Shown here in pieces: positions 1 to 11,561 of a DNA stretch of 64,000 nt. The notes below the pieces were generated by a model that did no database searches, had not been told where the DNA came from, and saw nothing but the letters and a program-made list of their open reading frames with translations. Each line of letters opens with the position of its first letter. The stretch's first letter is position 1. The translations under genes and the position numbers were made by a program. Source of the DNA: Umbilicaria muhlenbergii (taxonomy: Eukaryota; Ascomycota; Lecanoromycetes; Umbilicariales; Umbilicariaceae); NCBI GenBank assembly GCA_000611775.1, contig KK106983.1, forward strand, positions 2,104,808-2,168,807, read 5' to 3'.

Positions 1-1783
1 CAATAATGAGAACATTCGATGGGATATGCTTGTTCAGGCCGCGAAAAACCCGTCCTTGGAGCGGAACACGGAGGAGGCCGTGCCTGTAGCCAGTAACTTC
101 AACTCTAAGGCGAAACCTTGGGCAAAGATACTCAAAGAGAAGGGTTTTGAACTGGTTGAGTATCTTTTTCCAGACCGAGGCCCTCCTGTTCTACCTGACG
201 TGCTCCGTGACTCAGAGCCAAGACCCTTCGACGAATTTCGACTGCGAAAGGCATTGACAGAGTTGAGTCAGAGGTCGTTGATTATTCACAACGACGCTAC
301 TGACAGCTACTTTATGCATCCCATTGTACATACGTGGGTTCGAGAAAGGCCTGAAATGATGCGGGAAAGATTTAGTATGGCACAGAGGAGATCTGAGTTG
401 GTGGAAGAGATACCGGAGATGACGCGAGCGCAGCCGGAAATGAGGACGGGACGGCAAGCGCTTTGGTGTCAAGCCGCAGCGACCCTCTTAGCTCAAGCTA
501 TCCTACTGCCACCACTGGGCATGCAAGCGGCTGATGAAGACCTTCGAAGAGATCTTCTGCCTCATGTCGAACATGTGCAGAAGCGCCAAGCAGAGATCAC
601 AGACCGTATCAGCATCAAGCAGAGGTCGAAATGGCTCTGGCCCGTGCAACCACAGCTCTCCAGGAGAGAAGCCCTACACATGGCAAAATACAGCTTGGTC
701 TTCATGCAGGCTGGACTTTGGAAAGAAGCCGAGGGTCTCCAGACAAGGGTCAGGGATTTTGTCTGCGCTGTACGGGGCTTGGATCATCCGGTTTCCATCA
801 GAATTCAGCTCGCCTTATCAGAGAATTACTGGCAGCAGGGCCGGGGTTTTGAGGCTGCGGACCTGCAAGAGAAGGTCTTGGAAGCCTGCCTCATGTCGCT
901 GGGCCCTGAAGACCAAAAGACACTCCAGGTGATGAATGCTTTGGCCGCCAGCTACTGGTTGCAAGGGCGTTACAAAGCAGCCCTAAAGCTTTTGGAGACA
1001 GCACTCACCGCATATGTTAGGACAGTAGGGGCTGATCACGAGGATACACTCAGGACTTACGATAACCTCGGTCGCATACATCTCAAATACTGGCGATACG
1101 ATAAAGCCAAAGAGCTGCACGCCAGGGCACTGGAAGGCATGAAGAAATCCAAAGCGCTGGGCCCCAAACACCGGGATACATTGATTGCTATGGATAATCT
1201 CGCTATGACCTACTTCGCGATCGGAGGCAGCCTCTTAGAACCAGCAGAAGCCATGATTAATGAAGTTATCAAGCAACGCACAGAAAGGCTCGGACACGAG
1301 CATCCTTATACTCTATGGGCTCGTTTGAACCATGCCAGGATCCGAAGCGCCCGCGGTTACTTCGGCGAAGCCGAGGAAGAAATACGCGCTGGATTGGAAG
1401 TGGCAGAGAGGAACCTCGGTTGTGAACACATTGGTACCCTCTACGCAAGAGCCCGTCTAGGGCAATTGCTTGTCCGCCGAAGAAAATGGACCGAAGCAGA
1501 AGAGGTACTCCACGATGTCATTGAAAAGCTGAAACGTCTACCTTCAGCAAGAAACGGGGAACATCCTGACCGCTTGCTAGCTGAGTTCTACCTTGTGCAT
1601 TGCTACGGGCTTCAGGACAAGGTCAGGGATGCAGCGATTCTTTGCGCCAGGATAATCGAAGGGCTCACTTACATTGGGGGCGAGAACCACCCTTTTATGA
1701 CACATTTGGTGCAAACGCAAGAAGCACTACAACATCCCGAGAAGATGACAGGGTCACTGAGGACAACCTGGATGGTGTTATGA
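1..1783 (+). CDS. NLR (NB-ARC/TPR) protein, 3' part only
   Basis: C-terminal part of a STAND/NLR receptor; the gene begins left of the window. The frame is open from base 2, and the residues before the first visible ATG (base 26) already align with the complete paralogue at 7148-10602 (NIRWDMLVQAAKNP against NIRVDFFTRAALNP), so that ATG is internal. After the end of the NB-ARC winged-helix region (motif YFMHPIVHTWVRERP) comes a long array of about 42-residue TPR units of the kinesin-light-chain-like type (for example DTLIAMDNLAMTY and HPYTLWARLNHARI). By eye it is roughly half identical to the paralogue over the TPRs. In fungi such proteins sense non-self or damage through the repeats and signal through an N-terminal effector domain, which is not visible here. 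It stops at TGA 1781-1783. Confidence 0.88.
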   Translation, partial: NNENIRWDMLVQAAKNPSLERNTEEAVPVASNFNSKAKPWAKILKEKGFELVEYLFPDRGPPVLPDVLRDSEPRPFDEFRLRKALTELSQRSLIIHNDATDSYFMHPIVHTWVRERPEMMRERFSMAQRRSELVEEIPEMTRAQPEMRTGRQALWCQAAATLLAQAILLPPLGMQAADEDLRRDLLPHVEHVQKRQAEITDRISIKQRSKWLWPVQPQLSRREALHMAKYSLVFMQAGLWKEAEGLQTRVRDFVCAVRGLDHPVSIRIQLALSENYWQQGRGFEAADLQEKVLEACLMSLGPEDQKTLQVMNALAASYWLQGRYKAALKLLETALTAYVRTVGADHEDTLRTYDNLGRIHLKYWRYDKAKELHARALEGMKKSKALGPKHRDTLIAMDNLAMTYFAIGGSLLEPAEAMINEVIKQRTERLGHEHPYTLWARLNHARIRSARGYFGEAEEEIRAGLEVAERNLGCEHIGTLYARARLGQLLVRRRKWTEAEEVLHDVIEKLKRLPSARNGEHPDRLLAEFYLVHCYGLQDKVRDAAILCARIIEGLTYIGGENHPFMTHLVQTQEALQHPEKMTGSLRTTWMVL

Positions 1784-2554
1784 GAACCTAGATATTACGT
1801 GATAAGCAACCTAAGACATTACAACTAGTAAGCGCCTTACGAAACAGCTTTCACCACCAGAGTGTCTCACAGCTCGTCGTCAATCAAGGGAATTGAAACT
1901 AGTCACGAACCACCCACGACCGAACCGATGAAGACGTTACCTGCAGGGAGGCTCCCTCAGGGTCTTCCAATGGCTCAGGGCACAAGAGTAATCGCACAGA
2001 AGGGACCAAAGCCAGGGCATGACAGTAAAATGACCTTATGCGGCTCCATTTTCATCGCAGGGATTGGGACTCCGTGTAGACAGGTTTTGGAAAGAAGCGC
2101 CGGAGAGAGTCGAAAGAATGCATGAATGTGAGGGCAGACTGAACAAGAAGCAGCAAGGAGCTCGGAATTCAGGAAGCCAACAACCGAGGAGACAATGACC
2201 ACGATATGACAGCCACAACCACTAAGGTGGATGATACAAATCTGTGCATTAGGAGAGTCAATGAATATATCCGCACACGTGTAGATTCCATATGAAAGTA
2301 GAGACAAATTCTGCGAAGCCGACCACCTTCAGGAGGCAATGCTTAAGGAGGACTTAGACAAACCAGGCACGTGCCAGGGTTTGTTCGTCCCATATTACAT
2401 AAGCTCATGCTCAATCCATCTATAGCATAAATTCACACCATAGCCGTCGCTCCATCCCTTCGTGGCTTCTCGCCCGAGCACTCCTTCTTTAAGATACCTA
2501 ACCCATTCCTTTAAGATGGCCTAACCACCGTCGCCCATTCCACCTCAATCCACA
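1784..2554. other. intergenic, no gene seen
   Basis: Only short unsupported frames on either strand. It ends in a pyrimidine-rich stretch just before the SRR1-like start, probably that gene's promoter and 5' leader. Confidence 0.6.
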
Positions 2555-3419
2555 ATGCCGCACACAACCCGCCGCAGGCCCAAACCCACTTTCAAGCACC
2601 AACACCTCACCACCCCCGACGGCTGGACCCACATCTTTCGAGGCACATCCACACAAAAACACGCCCCCAACCCACCACCCATAACTGTGCTCTCGCCCAG
2701 CGAAATTCCGAATGGCGTCACCCTAGCCAAAGTGCAGGAGACGCATACGAAATACACGCGACAATGGCGGGAGAGCGAGTGGTGTGCGGAACTTGTGAGG
2801 GTGTTAGGGAGGGAGGTACTGCCTGGAGTTGTCAGGGAGGGAGAAGGTTTGGAAGGGAGGAGTATGAACAACTGTGTGGTATTGGGACTAGGGAGTTTGT
2901 CGGGTGGAGATGGAAGGGAGCATTCATGGTGGCAGCTTGTTGCGCTACAAACGATACTCGAGGTGCTACGTAGGTCTATCTCTGTGATGGGGACACACAA
3001 GAGGTGGGCTGACGCAGGCGACTATAGGGTCCCATCACGCCATCACCGACATAACATTCCAAGATCCGCGCTTCAACCGCCTCGATGAGGAATTCCTCTC
3101 CTCCCTCTCCTTCACCACCGTCCAAGACCCCAACGCCTTTTCTTCCATCGGCCGAGCCACCTTCGTCTACATTCCGCACGGAGAACTAGAAGTCACGGGA
3201 AGGGCGCTCGAGGGGAAAGAGCCGGCGTTGTATATCGGGAATGATTTGGATATGTGGATCGAGAATCCTACGGTTGATGAGGCAAAGAAGGGAATGGTGA
3301 AAGAGTGGAGGGAGAGGAGCGTTTCGGTGGGAATGCCACGGGCGGAGGGAAGTGCTTGGTGCAATAATACTAGGATTTATTGGAAGAAGCAAGATGCGAA
3401 TGGAGGCGTGGGAGAGTAG
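2555..3419 (+). CDS. SRR1-like domain protein
   Basis: Two exons, 2555-2969 and 3028-3419, giving 268 residues. The 58-nt intron (GTAGGT...CTATAG, branch CTGAC) restores a frame that reads straight through the domain. Visible hallmarks of the SRR1 family (plant SENSITIVITY TO RED LIGHT REDUCED 1, yeast Ber1) are the GLGSLSGG loop, the SWWQLVALQTILE helix, the ITFQDPRFNRLDEEFL block, the PHGELEV strand and the C-terminal AWCNNTRIYWK. Family members are linked to the circadian clock and light input in plants and to microtubule stability in yeast; the biochemical activity is not firmly known. The start is the first ATG in frame, with a low-complexity basic N-terminus. It lies between an NLR and a P450 with no obvious functional link. 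Confidence 0.85.
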
Positions 3420-4679
3420 AAGAATAGGAATCACGCACACTGGAGGGCCTATACCTATCGAAGCGATGCGGATCAAATATGGCTTGACTTATACGTCGCG
3501 CCATGTGCGATCTCGAGATCTCGGATGGCTTCGATAAACGACTGCATTGCAAGAATCAGTACCGGTATGTATTTCTCGAGATGACCTTGCCACTACGGCA
3601 ACGTCCGCTTATACCTGATTGTAGGATTGGATCACAAGCTTTCGATTCCCGACGTCCGTTTGAGGAGCGCCGCATCTGTCTGGGCTCTTTTTTGGAATGC
3701 CATCCTGAAGGGCACACTTCCGCTCGCCTCGGCAGTGCAGACGACGGCGGATGAACGTGGAAGAGCCTGTAATGGTCGTCAAACTCTCGGCGCGGTGTCG
3801 TCGGGAAAGCGAAGCAAGAATCAAAGGGCAGGAAGGTCGAAAACACTCGAGCCTTGTTGCAACACACTCTGCGTTAGCCACTAGCCTGTGCGGCCATCTG
3901 CTAGGTTTGACCGAGGTCTGGAGGAGCGAGTAAAGCCAAGAGGTCAGTCTCGTTGTGCTTCGGAGTAGCATCGATGCCGCCATTCCTTGTCGACATCATG
4001 CAAAATCCTAGGGCCCCAATAGGTCTCGGTCATCGTACTTTTGGTTGTGAATAAAGGTAGAAGCCTAGAAGGCTGTCTTTGGCGTATCTGAAGATGGGAT
4101 GGACGCCAGGGGTGCGGCTACAAAAATGCATAGATGTAATAGAATCTGGATCCTTGTTATCGGGCTGGACTTGCACATTTTACGATATTTCCCAATGATC
4201 TGATATTTTTGTTCTCCGATTCCGGCTTTTAAGTCTGCGATGAAACCACCAGGTAGGAAATCATTGTCTGTGACTCGTTTTCAGAGGCTACCTTCATTCG
4301 TTATGAGAATCATTCGCCTCAGTTGTTCCCTCCATGCTCGGGTATACCCTAGCGGTAGCAAAGATTTACCAATCTAAACTGCTTCCTGCTCCACATTCGC
4401 TCTCACCTCTGAGAGTTCTGGCTTGCAGCATTAGAGGTAAGAATCAGGGGACGAGGGTAGCGAGTAGTTATCGATTTAAGGTAGTGATATATACACACAT
4501 ATATATTCGCAACGTTGGGACGCCTATAGAAGACATTGACATGCTCGTTCTATGAGGACATCCTCAAATGGCTCTGTGAGCAGCCACAATAATGACATCT
4601 TCCCCACCCATGTCTTGCCCGTGAGGTAACCAACCCATCAGAACACCTCCATGCACTTTCCACAACATGCTTGCCGAGT
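3420..4679. other. intergenic, no gene seen
   Basis: Overlapping short frames on both strands near 3500-3980 share no domain I recognise and have no consistent splice signals. The rest is moderately AT-rich. It lies between the 3' ends of the SRR1-like gene and the P450. Confidence 0.55.
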
Positions 4680-5244
4680 TCAATACAGCTGCACTTTACA
4701 GCCATTGGCGATCGAAACCGTAAGCGTCAAATACTGCCTCTCCATCCCAATTTCCTCCCGCTCAACCCCCGGCGGCAGCTTCATATGTGGAAACGTCTGC
4801 AGAATCCTGACAACACCATACGAAGCCTCCATGATCGAAAAATCCTCTTCACAAGCAACCAACATCAGCAAAGCCCCACCCAGCCCCCTAACTCGAAGAC
4901 TTCAAAACAGTGAGCAGACAACTTACTCCCAAGACACGTCCTCGGCCCCCCGTTGTAGGGCAAGTAGCCCCATCCGATATTCGCCAGCTTCGACCCTTCC
5001 CACCTCTCTGGGCGAAAGACCGCGGCGTCTTCGCCGTAAAGGTCGCGGCGTCGGTGCATGTGGTAGACGGAGTAGCCGATGCCCATGCCGCGGCGGATGA
5101 GGACGGGGGAGAGGCCGTCGGGGCCGCCGCCGCGAGGGAAGACGGTGGGTTTTAGGGAGGTGCGGATGTTTATTGGGGCGGAGGGGAAAAGGCGGAGGGC
5201 TGGGTTAAGGAGGGGGGGGTTGGTTAGTTGTGGGTTGGGAAGAA

Positions 5245-5276
<32 letters not shown>

Positions 5277-6542
5277 GTGATTTACTGACTTTCATCAAGA
5301 ACACATTTGAGGTATGGCATCTTTCGAACATGGGCCCGGCTCAAGTTTTGTTCGTCTCCCACAACAGAAATTATTTCTCTGCGGACACGCTCTAAGACAT
5401 GGGGATGGCGAAGCAGAAGATGGCTGTGGTTAACTTTGGATTAACATTCGCAATAGAATCCAGATATGAGTGAAACCAGAAGAACGTACAAGGTCCAAGA
5501 CATGAGACAAGCTGTACTATCTCTTCCAGCCATCAAAACATTGACAAGCTGATCGCGTACTAATGCAGGATCATTCAGCTCGTCATACAACTCTTTAATA
5601 AACACATAACGGGTAGATGTAGCGTCATTTCCATGGCCATTGACTTCTTCCAATGCCTGATTGACGTAGTCATCGGTATGTTTCTTTATTACCTTACACG
5701 CCTTCAAGTACCTTGACGGGCTATAAGCCCAGTAAAAATCCGAGAGTCGCACACGCATGGAGCTGATCAACGAAGCTTCATTGAAGCTACTCCCAAAAGC
5801 ATCAAGCACATCGCTTTTGAGGCTTCCTATGGATTGGCCGAACATGAAAGCCGTGGTGGTATCGAGAGTGAAGCGGAAGAAAAGCGGCTGTAGATCAACA
5901 ATGCCGTCGCCGCTTGATGATAGACAGGCGAGAAGATTATCAACATGTTCAGTGAAACCTTCCAGATTTTGGTACTGCGCCCGGATGAACTGGTGACGGA
6001 GCAGCTCTCGGGAACGGTGGGCAGGGCTTCCATCTTGAGTGAGGATGCCTTCGCCAAGAAAGGGCATAAAAGCGTGGCGGCGGGAGCCTAAGCCAAAATC
6101 TGCCGAGAACGTAAACAAGCAAGCGAAATATCCTTGGTGAGCATCATACCTTGGAAGTTGGTAGAGAGAAGGGTTTCGATGTTTTCAGGGTCGATCGTCA
6201 CATAGCCGATGCCACCGAGCAGCTTTTGCTCCAAGTTAGGCCCCAGATTGTCGAAGAATTGTTGGTAAAAGGCGAGCAGGCGCTGGTCAGCATTGGCATC
6301 CCATGTCTGCTTTACCAAGTCAAGAGAGAAAGGCCATTTGAATGGGATTTTTGCTTTCATGGGCAAGCAGCCATGTTGTTCGCCAAACGCTGTCTCGACC
6401 TGCGCAATGAGAATTAAGTTTAGGGCAAAACAGTCAAAACAGTCAAAAAGGATTAACGTACCCTATACTGAATCCGGTTTTGAACATATCGGTAGAAGAA
6501 GTATGCCAGCACAAGTGCGAGCACTGTGAGTCGGACACTCAT
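4680..6542 (-). CDS. Cytochrome P450, CYP52-like (alkane/fatty-acid hydroxylase type)
   Basis: Six exons on the minus strand: 6542-6462, 6399-6150, 6099-5490, 5423-5290, 5199-4927 and 4846-4680. The total of 1515 nt gives 504 residues, the normal length. A hydrophobic N-terminal anchor (TVLALVLAYFFYRY) places it in the ER membrane. I-helix AGRDSTA is at about 301-307, K-helix ETLR at 358-361 (the E-T junction spans intron 4) and the haem loop YNGGPRTCLG has the thiolate ligand at Cys447. The PFLGEGILTQDG and FRPERW blocks resemble CYP52 terminal hydroxylases, so a long-chain alkane or fatty-acid substrate is likely but not proven. Intron 4 starts with the less common GTCAGT; the intact ExxR motif supports it. 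An upstream in-frame ATG at 6611 would add 23 residues and cannot be excluded. It is divergent from the NLR gene at 7148. Confidence 0.9.
5244..5268. repeat. (AG)n microsatellite in P450 intron 4
   Basis: An uninterrupted GA/AG run inside the 90-nt intron 5289-5200. On the coding strand it reads as a CT-rich polypyrimidine tract upstream of the acceptor. Confidence 0.85.
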
Positions 6543-7147
6543 CGCACCCGCGCGGGGGGGAGGTCCTTGAGGAACCTTAGCTGCAAGCGAGACGACAACG
6601 GAATTCGACATGGTCAAATTGTCGCCGGAAAATCCTCCGTCTTTCTCCACGGCAGCCCACTGCGCAAATATACAAAGAACATATCAAAAGGGGGGTTGGA
6701 CGACCAGTCTTCCAACATGTTCGGCAGTTAGACGACGCCGGTCTTCCCCTGTGCCGATGCCTCAGCCTTGATCACGACCTTGTCGTCTTTGGGGGCCAGA
6801 TTCAGCCGGCCACGTGGGCCTGCGCATCTGGCCAATCGCACGGCAGCACGATGACTGCACAGCTGCCCCTCAACGCCAATAATTCGTCATCCTCGACGAG
6901 AAGGGTCCTCGCCTGGAGGCTGCATTTAGCGGCCGATTGGCCGCGGAAGAAAAAGCGTGCCGACCCCCCGGGGGTGGTGCGCCACGGCAAGGATGATTGG
7001 CGACGCTTCGATGCGCGGCATCATGGAAAAAGTGCACAGTACAGGACCAAGAAAGAACCGTATCTCTGCATCATGGGCGCACACAGCTCAAATCCTTTCA
7101 ACATTGTTAACCGTTCATAATTTTCCATTACGACGGATTTGTGGGAC
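6543..7147. other. divergent promoter region (P450 / NLR)
   Basis: About 0.6 kb separates the two starts and must hold both promoters. I see no gene or clear repeated element in it. Confidence 0.5.
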
Positions 7148-10100
7148 ATGGATCCGTTTTCGATCATTGTTGGTACCACCAGCTTAATCGATATCTGCGT
7201 CCGCCTTGTCAAATATCTCAAAGATTTCCATGAGGCGGCGGCTAAGGTCGAGGCCCAAATATCAGCCCTACAGCATGAGATCGAGGCACTAATCGCGGTC
7301 AACAAGTCGATCCGTACTCTTTTCCAGGAAGAGCTGGAAAAGGCCAGGTTGAAGCCAGAGGAGCTGAAAGGTTCTTTGAAAGTGCTGGTAGAGGAAATAG
7401 ATCCCGTCCAGAATATTTGGCGGGACATTGGGAGGAATCTGAAAGACTGCGAAGCCGTGGTGAAGAAGTTGGAGGAAATTGTCGAAGAGATCGTCGGAAA
7501 GGAAAGGGTGGCAAAGGAAAGCCCAAAGATCGTTCAGAAATTCGAGGGTTACAGGAAGTCAAAGCGAAAGGAATCGAGAGATGGCGAGTTTAGGCAACTT
7601 CGAGATCAGCTTACCACCTTCCAACGCGCTCTTCAGATGCTGATGACAGCAATTACAACGTGAGCGCAACATCAATACCAGGTCTATGAGCAGTGTTAAT
7701 GTCGCTATAGATCCTATACACGCGGAATTCAGTCCACAGCAAACAAAACCAACCGATCCATTGATGAACTGTCCGGTAACGTACGGGCGCTTGATCTGAG
7801 CCTTCAAAATCAGATCGAATCTCTGAAACCCTTGATACAAGCCCCAGATGTCTATCATGTGAGTAAGTAGGAGTTCGACCTCTTGATGAATGCTGATTGT
7901 CAAAAGCTTCGTGCCTCTGTTCAGTCTGCAGCGGTAATAGCATCATTAACCTCTCCAAATAAGCACTTTGACATCCCGCAGACGGTCAGTAGTATATTCA
8001 CTGGTAGGGAATCATCATTGAAGGAATTGAAAAACACCCTCATCACTCCGCGGTCCCCAGGCCAAAGTCAAACACAGAAGCGTTTCATCATTTACGGGTT
8101 GGGGGGATCAGGGAAGACGCAATTCTGCTGTAAATTCGCTCAAGAGAACCGAATGAAGTGAGTTGACGTACTTCACAATGAGTTTGAAATTCGCGGTGTC
8201 TAATGACCGATGATAGCTTTTGGGCTATCTTTTGGATCGACGGAAGCTCTGAGGCGCAGGCAACGCAGACGTTCTCCAAAATCGCAAAGATCGGTGGAGT
8301 AGAACCTAACAAGGCCGCAGCGAAGAATTGGCTGTCAAACCTTGAAAGTCCGTGGCTGTTAATTATTGACAATGCAGACGATCCTCGTACGCCAATCGAT
8401 AGTTATTTCCCTGAAGGCGAAAGGGGCCATATCCTTGTGACAACACGAAACCCGGCCCTTCAGTTGCATGGAACAGTCGGGCAACGATCATTCCACTTTG
8501 AGCAATTGAAAGATGAAGAAGCCAACAACCTTCTTCTAAAAGCAGCCAACAAGCCTAGCCCGTGGGACGTGCGTACCCAAGAATTGGCAAGCGTCATCAC
8601 GAAGACGTTGGGATTCTTGCCTTTGGCTCTAGTTCATGCCGGCAGGGCTATCATGAACGGCTTTTGCACGCTAGGCACGTATATCGCCTCTTATGATATG
8701 AACTGGCAAAGGGTTCGCCGGTCTCGAGGATCCTTTAACCTTCACGAAGATGAGGAAAATATGTATCTGAACATCTATTCAAGCTACGAGGTAATTTACT
8801 TAGGGCTGGAGGGCAAAGATACCCAGGCGGCCAGGGATGCAATCGAGCTTTTGAAGACATTTTCTTTCTTTCACCGCGAGAACATCCGGGTTGATTTCTT
8901 CACGAGAGCTGCGTTGAATCCGGCAGCGGAACGAGAAGAAGAGGAGAAACAGAAACAGAAACAGAAAGACGCCAAAAGCAAAAGTATTCAGACGTTCAAA
9001 ACTTGGGCGCAAACTTTCGAGGAGATCAAACTCGCGCTACTGATCTTTCTGCTCAAGGATCGAAGTCCTTTGGTTCTGCCAAAAGTACTGCGCGATACAG
9101 AAGAGTTGGGATATTTCGACGACCATCGGCTGAGGATGGCATTGAAGGAGCTGACGCAGATGTCATTAATCACTTACAGTTATTCCACGGACAGTTATTC
9201 CATGCACCCACTCGTCCACACTTGGGTACGAGAGAGACCTAAAATGAGTACGCCCGAGCAAGCCATCTGGTGTCAAGCAGCAGCCACTGTCTTAGGGCAG
9301 TCTATTTTACTACCGCCACTTGGTTCATCCGAAGCCGACGAAGATCTGCGACGGGACCTTCTGCCGCACGTTGAGCACGTGCAGAGATGCCAAAAAGCCG
9401 TCTCAGAACAGATCATCGAGAAACGGAAGCAGCGTAAGAGGCCATGGCCCGTACTTGGCCCCAGATTCGGCCGGCCGGAAGCCCTTCGTTTGGCCAAATT
9501 CAGTCTGGTTTATGCGCAATGCGGCCACTGGGACGTGGCCGAGCAACTCCAACTCCAAGTAAAAGACTTCGTCTGCACCATGCTAGGACCCGAGCACCCC
9601 CGCGCCATGGACATCATGCTCGCCCTATCCGGCACCTACTGGCAGCTAGGCCGCGGCAACGAAGCCGCCGACTTACAAGCCAAAGTCTTGGCCATCTGCA
9701 AGAAGTCCCTCGGGGAAGACGACCCGAAGACCTTCCGAGTCATGGACACGCTGGGAGTCAGTCGCTGGCAACAAGGCCGCTTCACCGACGCGCTCGCCCT
9801 GCACGAACGCGCCATCGAAGGCCTCACCGCCCTGCTCGGCCCCTCCCACGAAGACACCCTCAAAGCGACCGCCCACCTCGGCCGCGTCCTCGACAAATTT
9901 TTCCGCTTCGACGCCGCCAAATCCCTCCACCTCGCCGCCGTCGCCGGCATGAAAACCACCCTCGGCCCCACCCACCTCGAAACCCTCATCGCAATGGACA
10001 ACCTCGCCATGACCTACCTCTCCCTCGGCGGCGACTACCTCCTCCCCGCCCAGGACCTCCTCCTGGAAGTCCTCGCCCAGCGCAAGAAGAAACTCGGAAA

Positions 10101-10602
10101 GGAACACCCCTACACCCTCTGGGCGATGTGCAACCTCGCGCGCGTCGAGACCGCCCTCGGGGATCTCGAACAGGCCGAAGACCGCATGCGCGCGGGGCTG
10201 GCCGTCGCCGAGCGGAATCTCGGCCCGGACCACATCGGCACGCTGTACGGGCAGGTGTATCTGGCGCAAGTGCTCGTGGCGCGCGAACACTACGAGGAGG
10301 CGGAGGCGATGTTTTTGCATGTGATGGAGCGGCATAAATACATGGCCGCCGCGAGTAATAGCCAGCATCCGGATCGGTTGAGCGCGATGTGGTATCTGCT
10401 GCAGTGTTATCGGGCGCAGAATCGGGTTGAGGAGGCGCTGAGGCTGTGTGCGGAGATTGCGGAGGGGTTGGTGGTGCTGGGTGCGGGGGATCATCCGTTG
10501 GCTAGGCAGGTGGAGGAGGTGCGGAAGGAGTTGGTGGGGTCGTCGGTCCGTCGGAGGGTTCCTGCCGTTGCGGTTTCTGATGCCGAGAGTATGCCGGCTT
10601 GA
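7148..10602 (+). CDS. NLR: HeLo-like N-domain, NB-ARC, TPR array
   Basis: Four exons, 7148-7659, 7711-7858, 7907-8157 and 8217-10602, give 1098 residues with all phases consistent. The N-terminus (MDPFSIIVGTTSLIDICVRL, then a long coiled coil) fits the fungal STAND N-terminal domain of the HeLo-like/PigL_N class, associated with membrane-targeting cell-death effectors. The NB-ARC module has P-loop GLGGSGKTQ (about 284-292), FWAIFWIDGS, Walker B PWLLIIDNADD (about 349-359), sensor ILVTTRN and a GLPL-like LGFLPLAL (about 445). TPR units fill about residues 735-1080. Its nearest relative in the window is the truncated NLR at 1-1783. The codon style changes inside exon 4: mixed third positions before about 9540, then almost entirely C-ending, then G-ending near the 3' end. 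The likely role is allorecognition or damage-triggered cell death, by family inference. Confidence 0.9.
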
Positions 10603-11561
10603 TCGTTGGGAGGGGATGGGTGATAGAGAGTCCTCCCAATCGACTGAAAAGCAGGATGCTGAACAGATGGTAGTGGCAGGGGGTGATTATGGGCTGAAAT
10701 ATGTGAATAATAGGTATCCTATAAACCATATAATAAGAACAAAAAAGAAGATAGAACTCTCACAGATCCAGGGCTTCCATGTATGCATAAACCTCAATTT
10801 CTCACGGCTGTCTGCTCATGAGACTCGGTCACTGAAGGCATATAGCGCAGGTGCCGTGCGGGTATAGGTCGTGGGACTCACGAAGTTCACTTCACTGATG
10901 ACAGGGGAAATGAGTGATGTTTCATCACCATTTTGTTGATTCTTCATCATGTCTCATTCTGCTTTAAAAGTTTGATGTAATTGATTTCAAGTCTGCATCT
11001 TATCTCAGATTATCACTCTTTGAAAGATAAAATTATTAAAACTGTGAGATTATAACATCCCTTATTTAAAAGGGAAGTATAATCAAGGTATGTGACAGCA
11101 TGAGATATAAATATGGGCATAAAGATTATATGGTTCTAATTATATAAAACTAATAAGTAAGGAGTGAAAGGAGAAGTGATGCAGAGTTTTATTATATGCA
11201 TTATCAAGTCACTTAAGAAGTGCGCATACCCAATGGCGGAAAGCTCTGAACAATCATTGTACCATCTAGATTCGGCTCTGCCCGATACCACTAGCATCCA
11301 GGTCCTCGACCGTTGCACCGCGCGGTCAACCTCCGGAGGCTGCCGGCCTTACATGCTAGTCCTTGGGAAATCTTGGGCATTGCTAGCTGGCCTGGGAATC
11401 TGGTTCTGAGCCAAACATGACAGCTATACTCCCTCAGGCCCGGCCGCTGAGCAAAGCGAACGGTAGATATAGTCGCTGTTCGAACACAGAAATATTCTGC
11501 TTCGGAGAGCTTGGCTCTGGAGGTAGATGAGATAGGTGTGCTGAAGCTTCGAGAATAAGTC
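10603..11561. other. convergent intergenic, AT-rich core
   Basis: Lies between the 3' ends of two NLR genes. About 10900-11160 is clearly AT-rich compared with its flanks. No coding signal; probably 3' UTRs and terminators. Confidence 0.55.

Noticed and set aside
9444-10494. Long frames on both strands (297 codons plus, 273 codons minus) overlapping the NLR TPR region
   Set aside because: They are by-products of extreme C-ending then G-ending codons in the real gene; compositions are Arg/Pro-rich or repetitive and match nothing.
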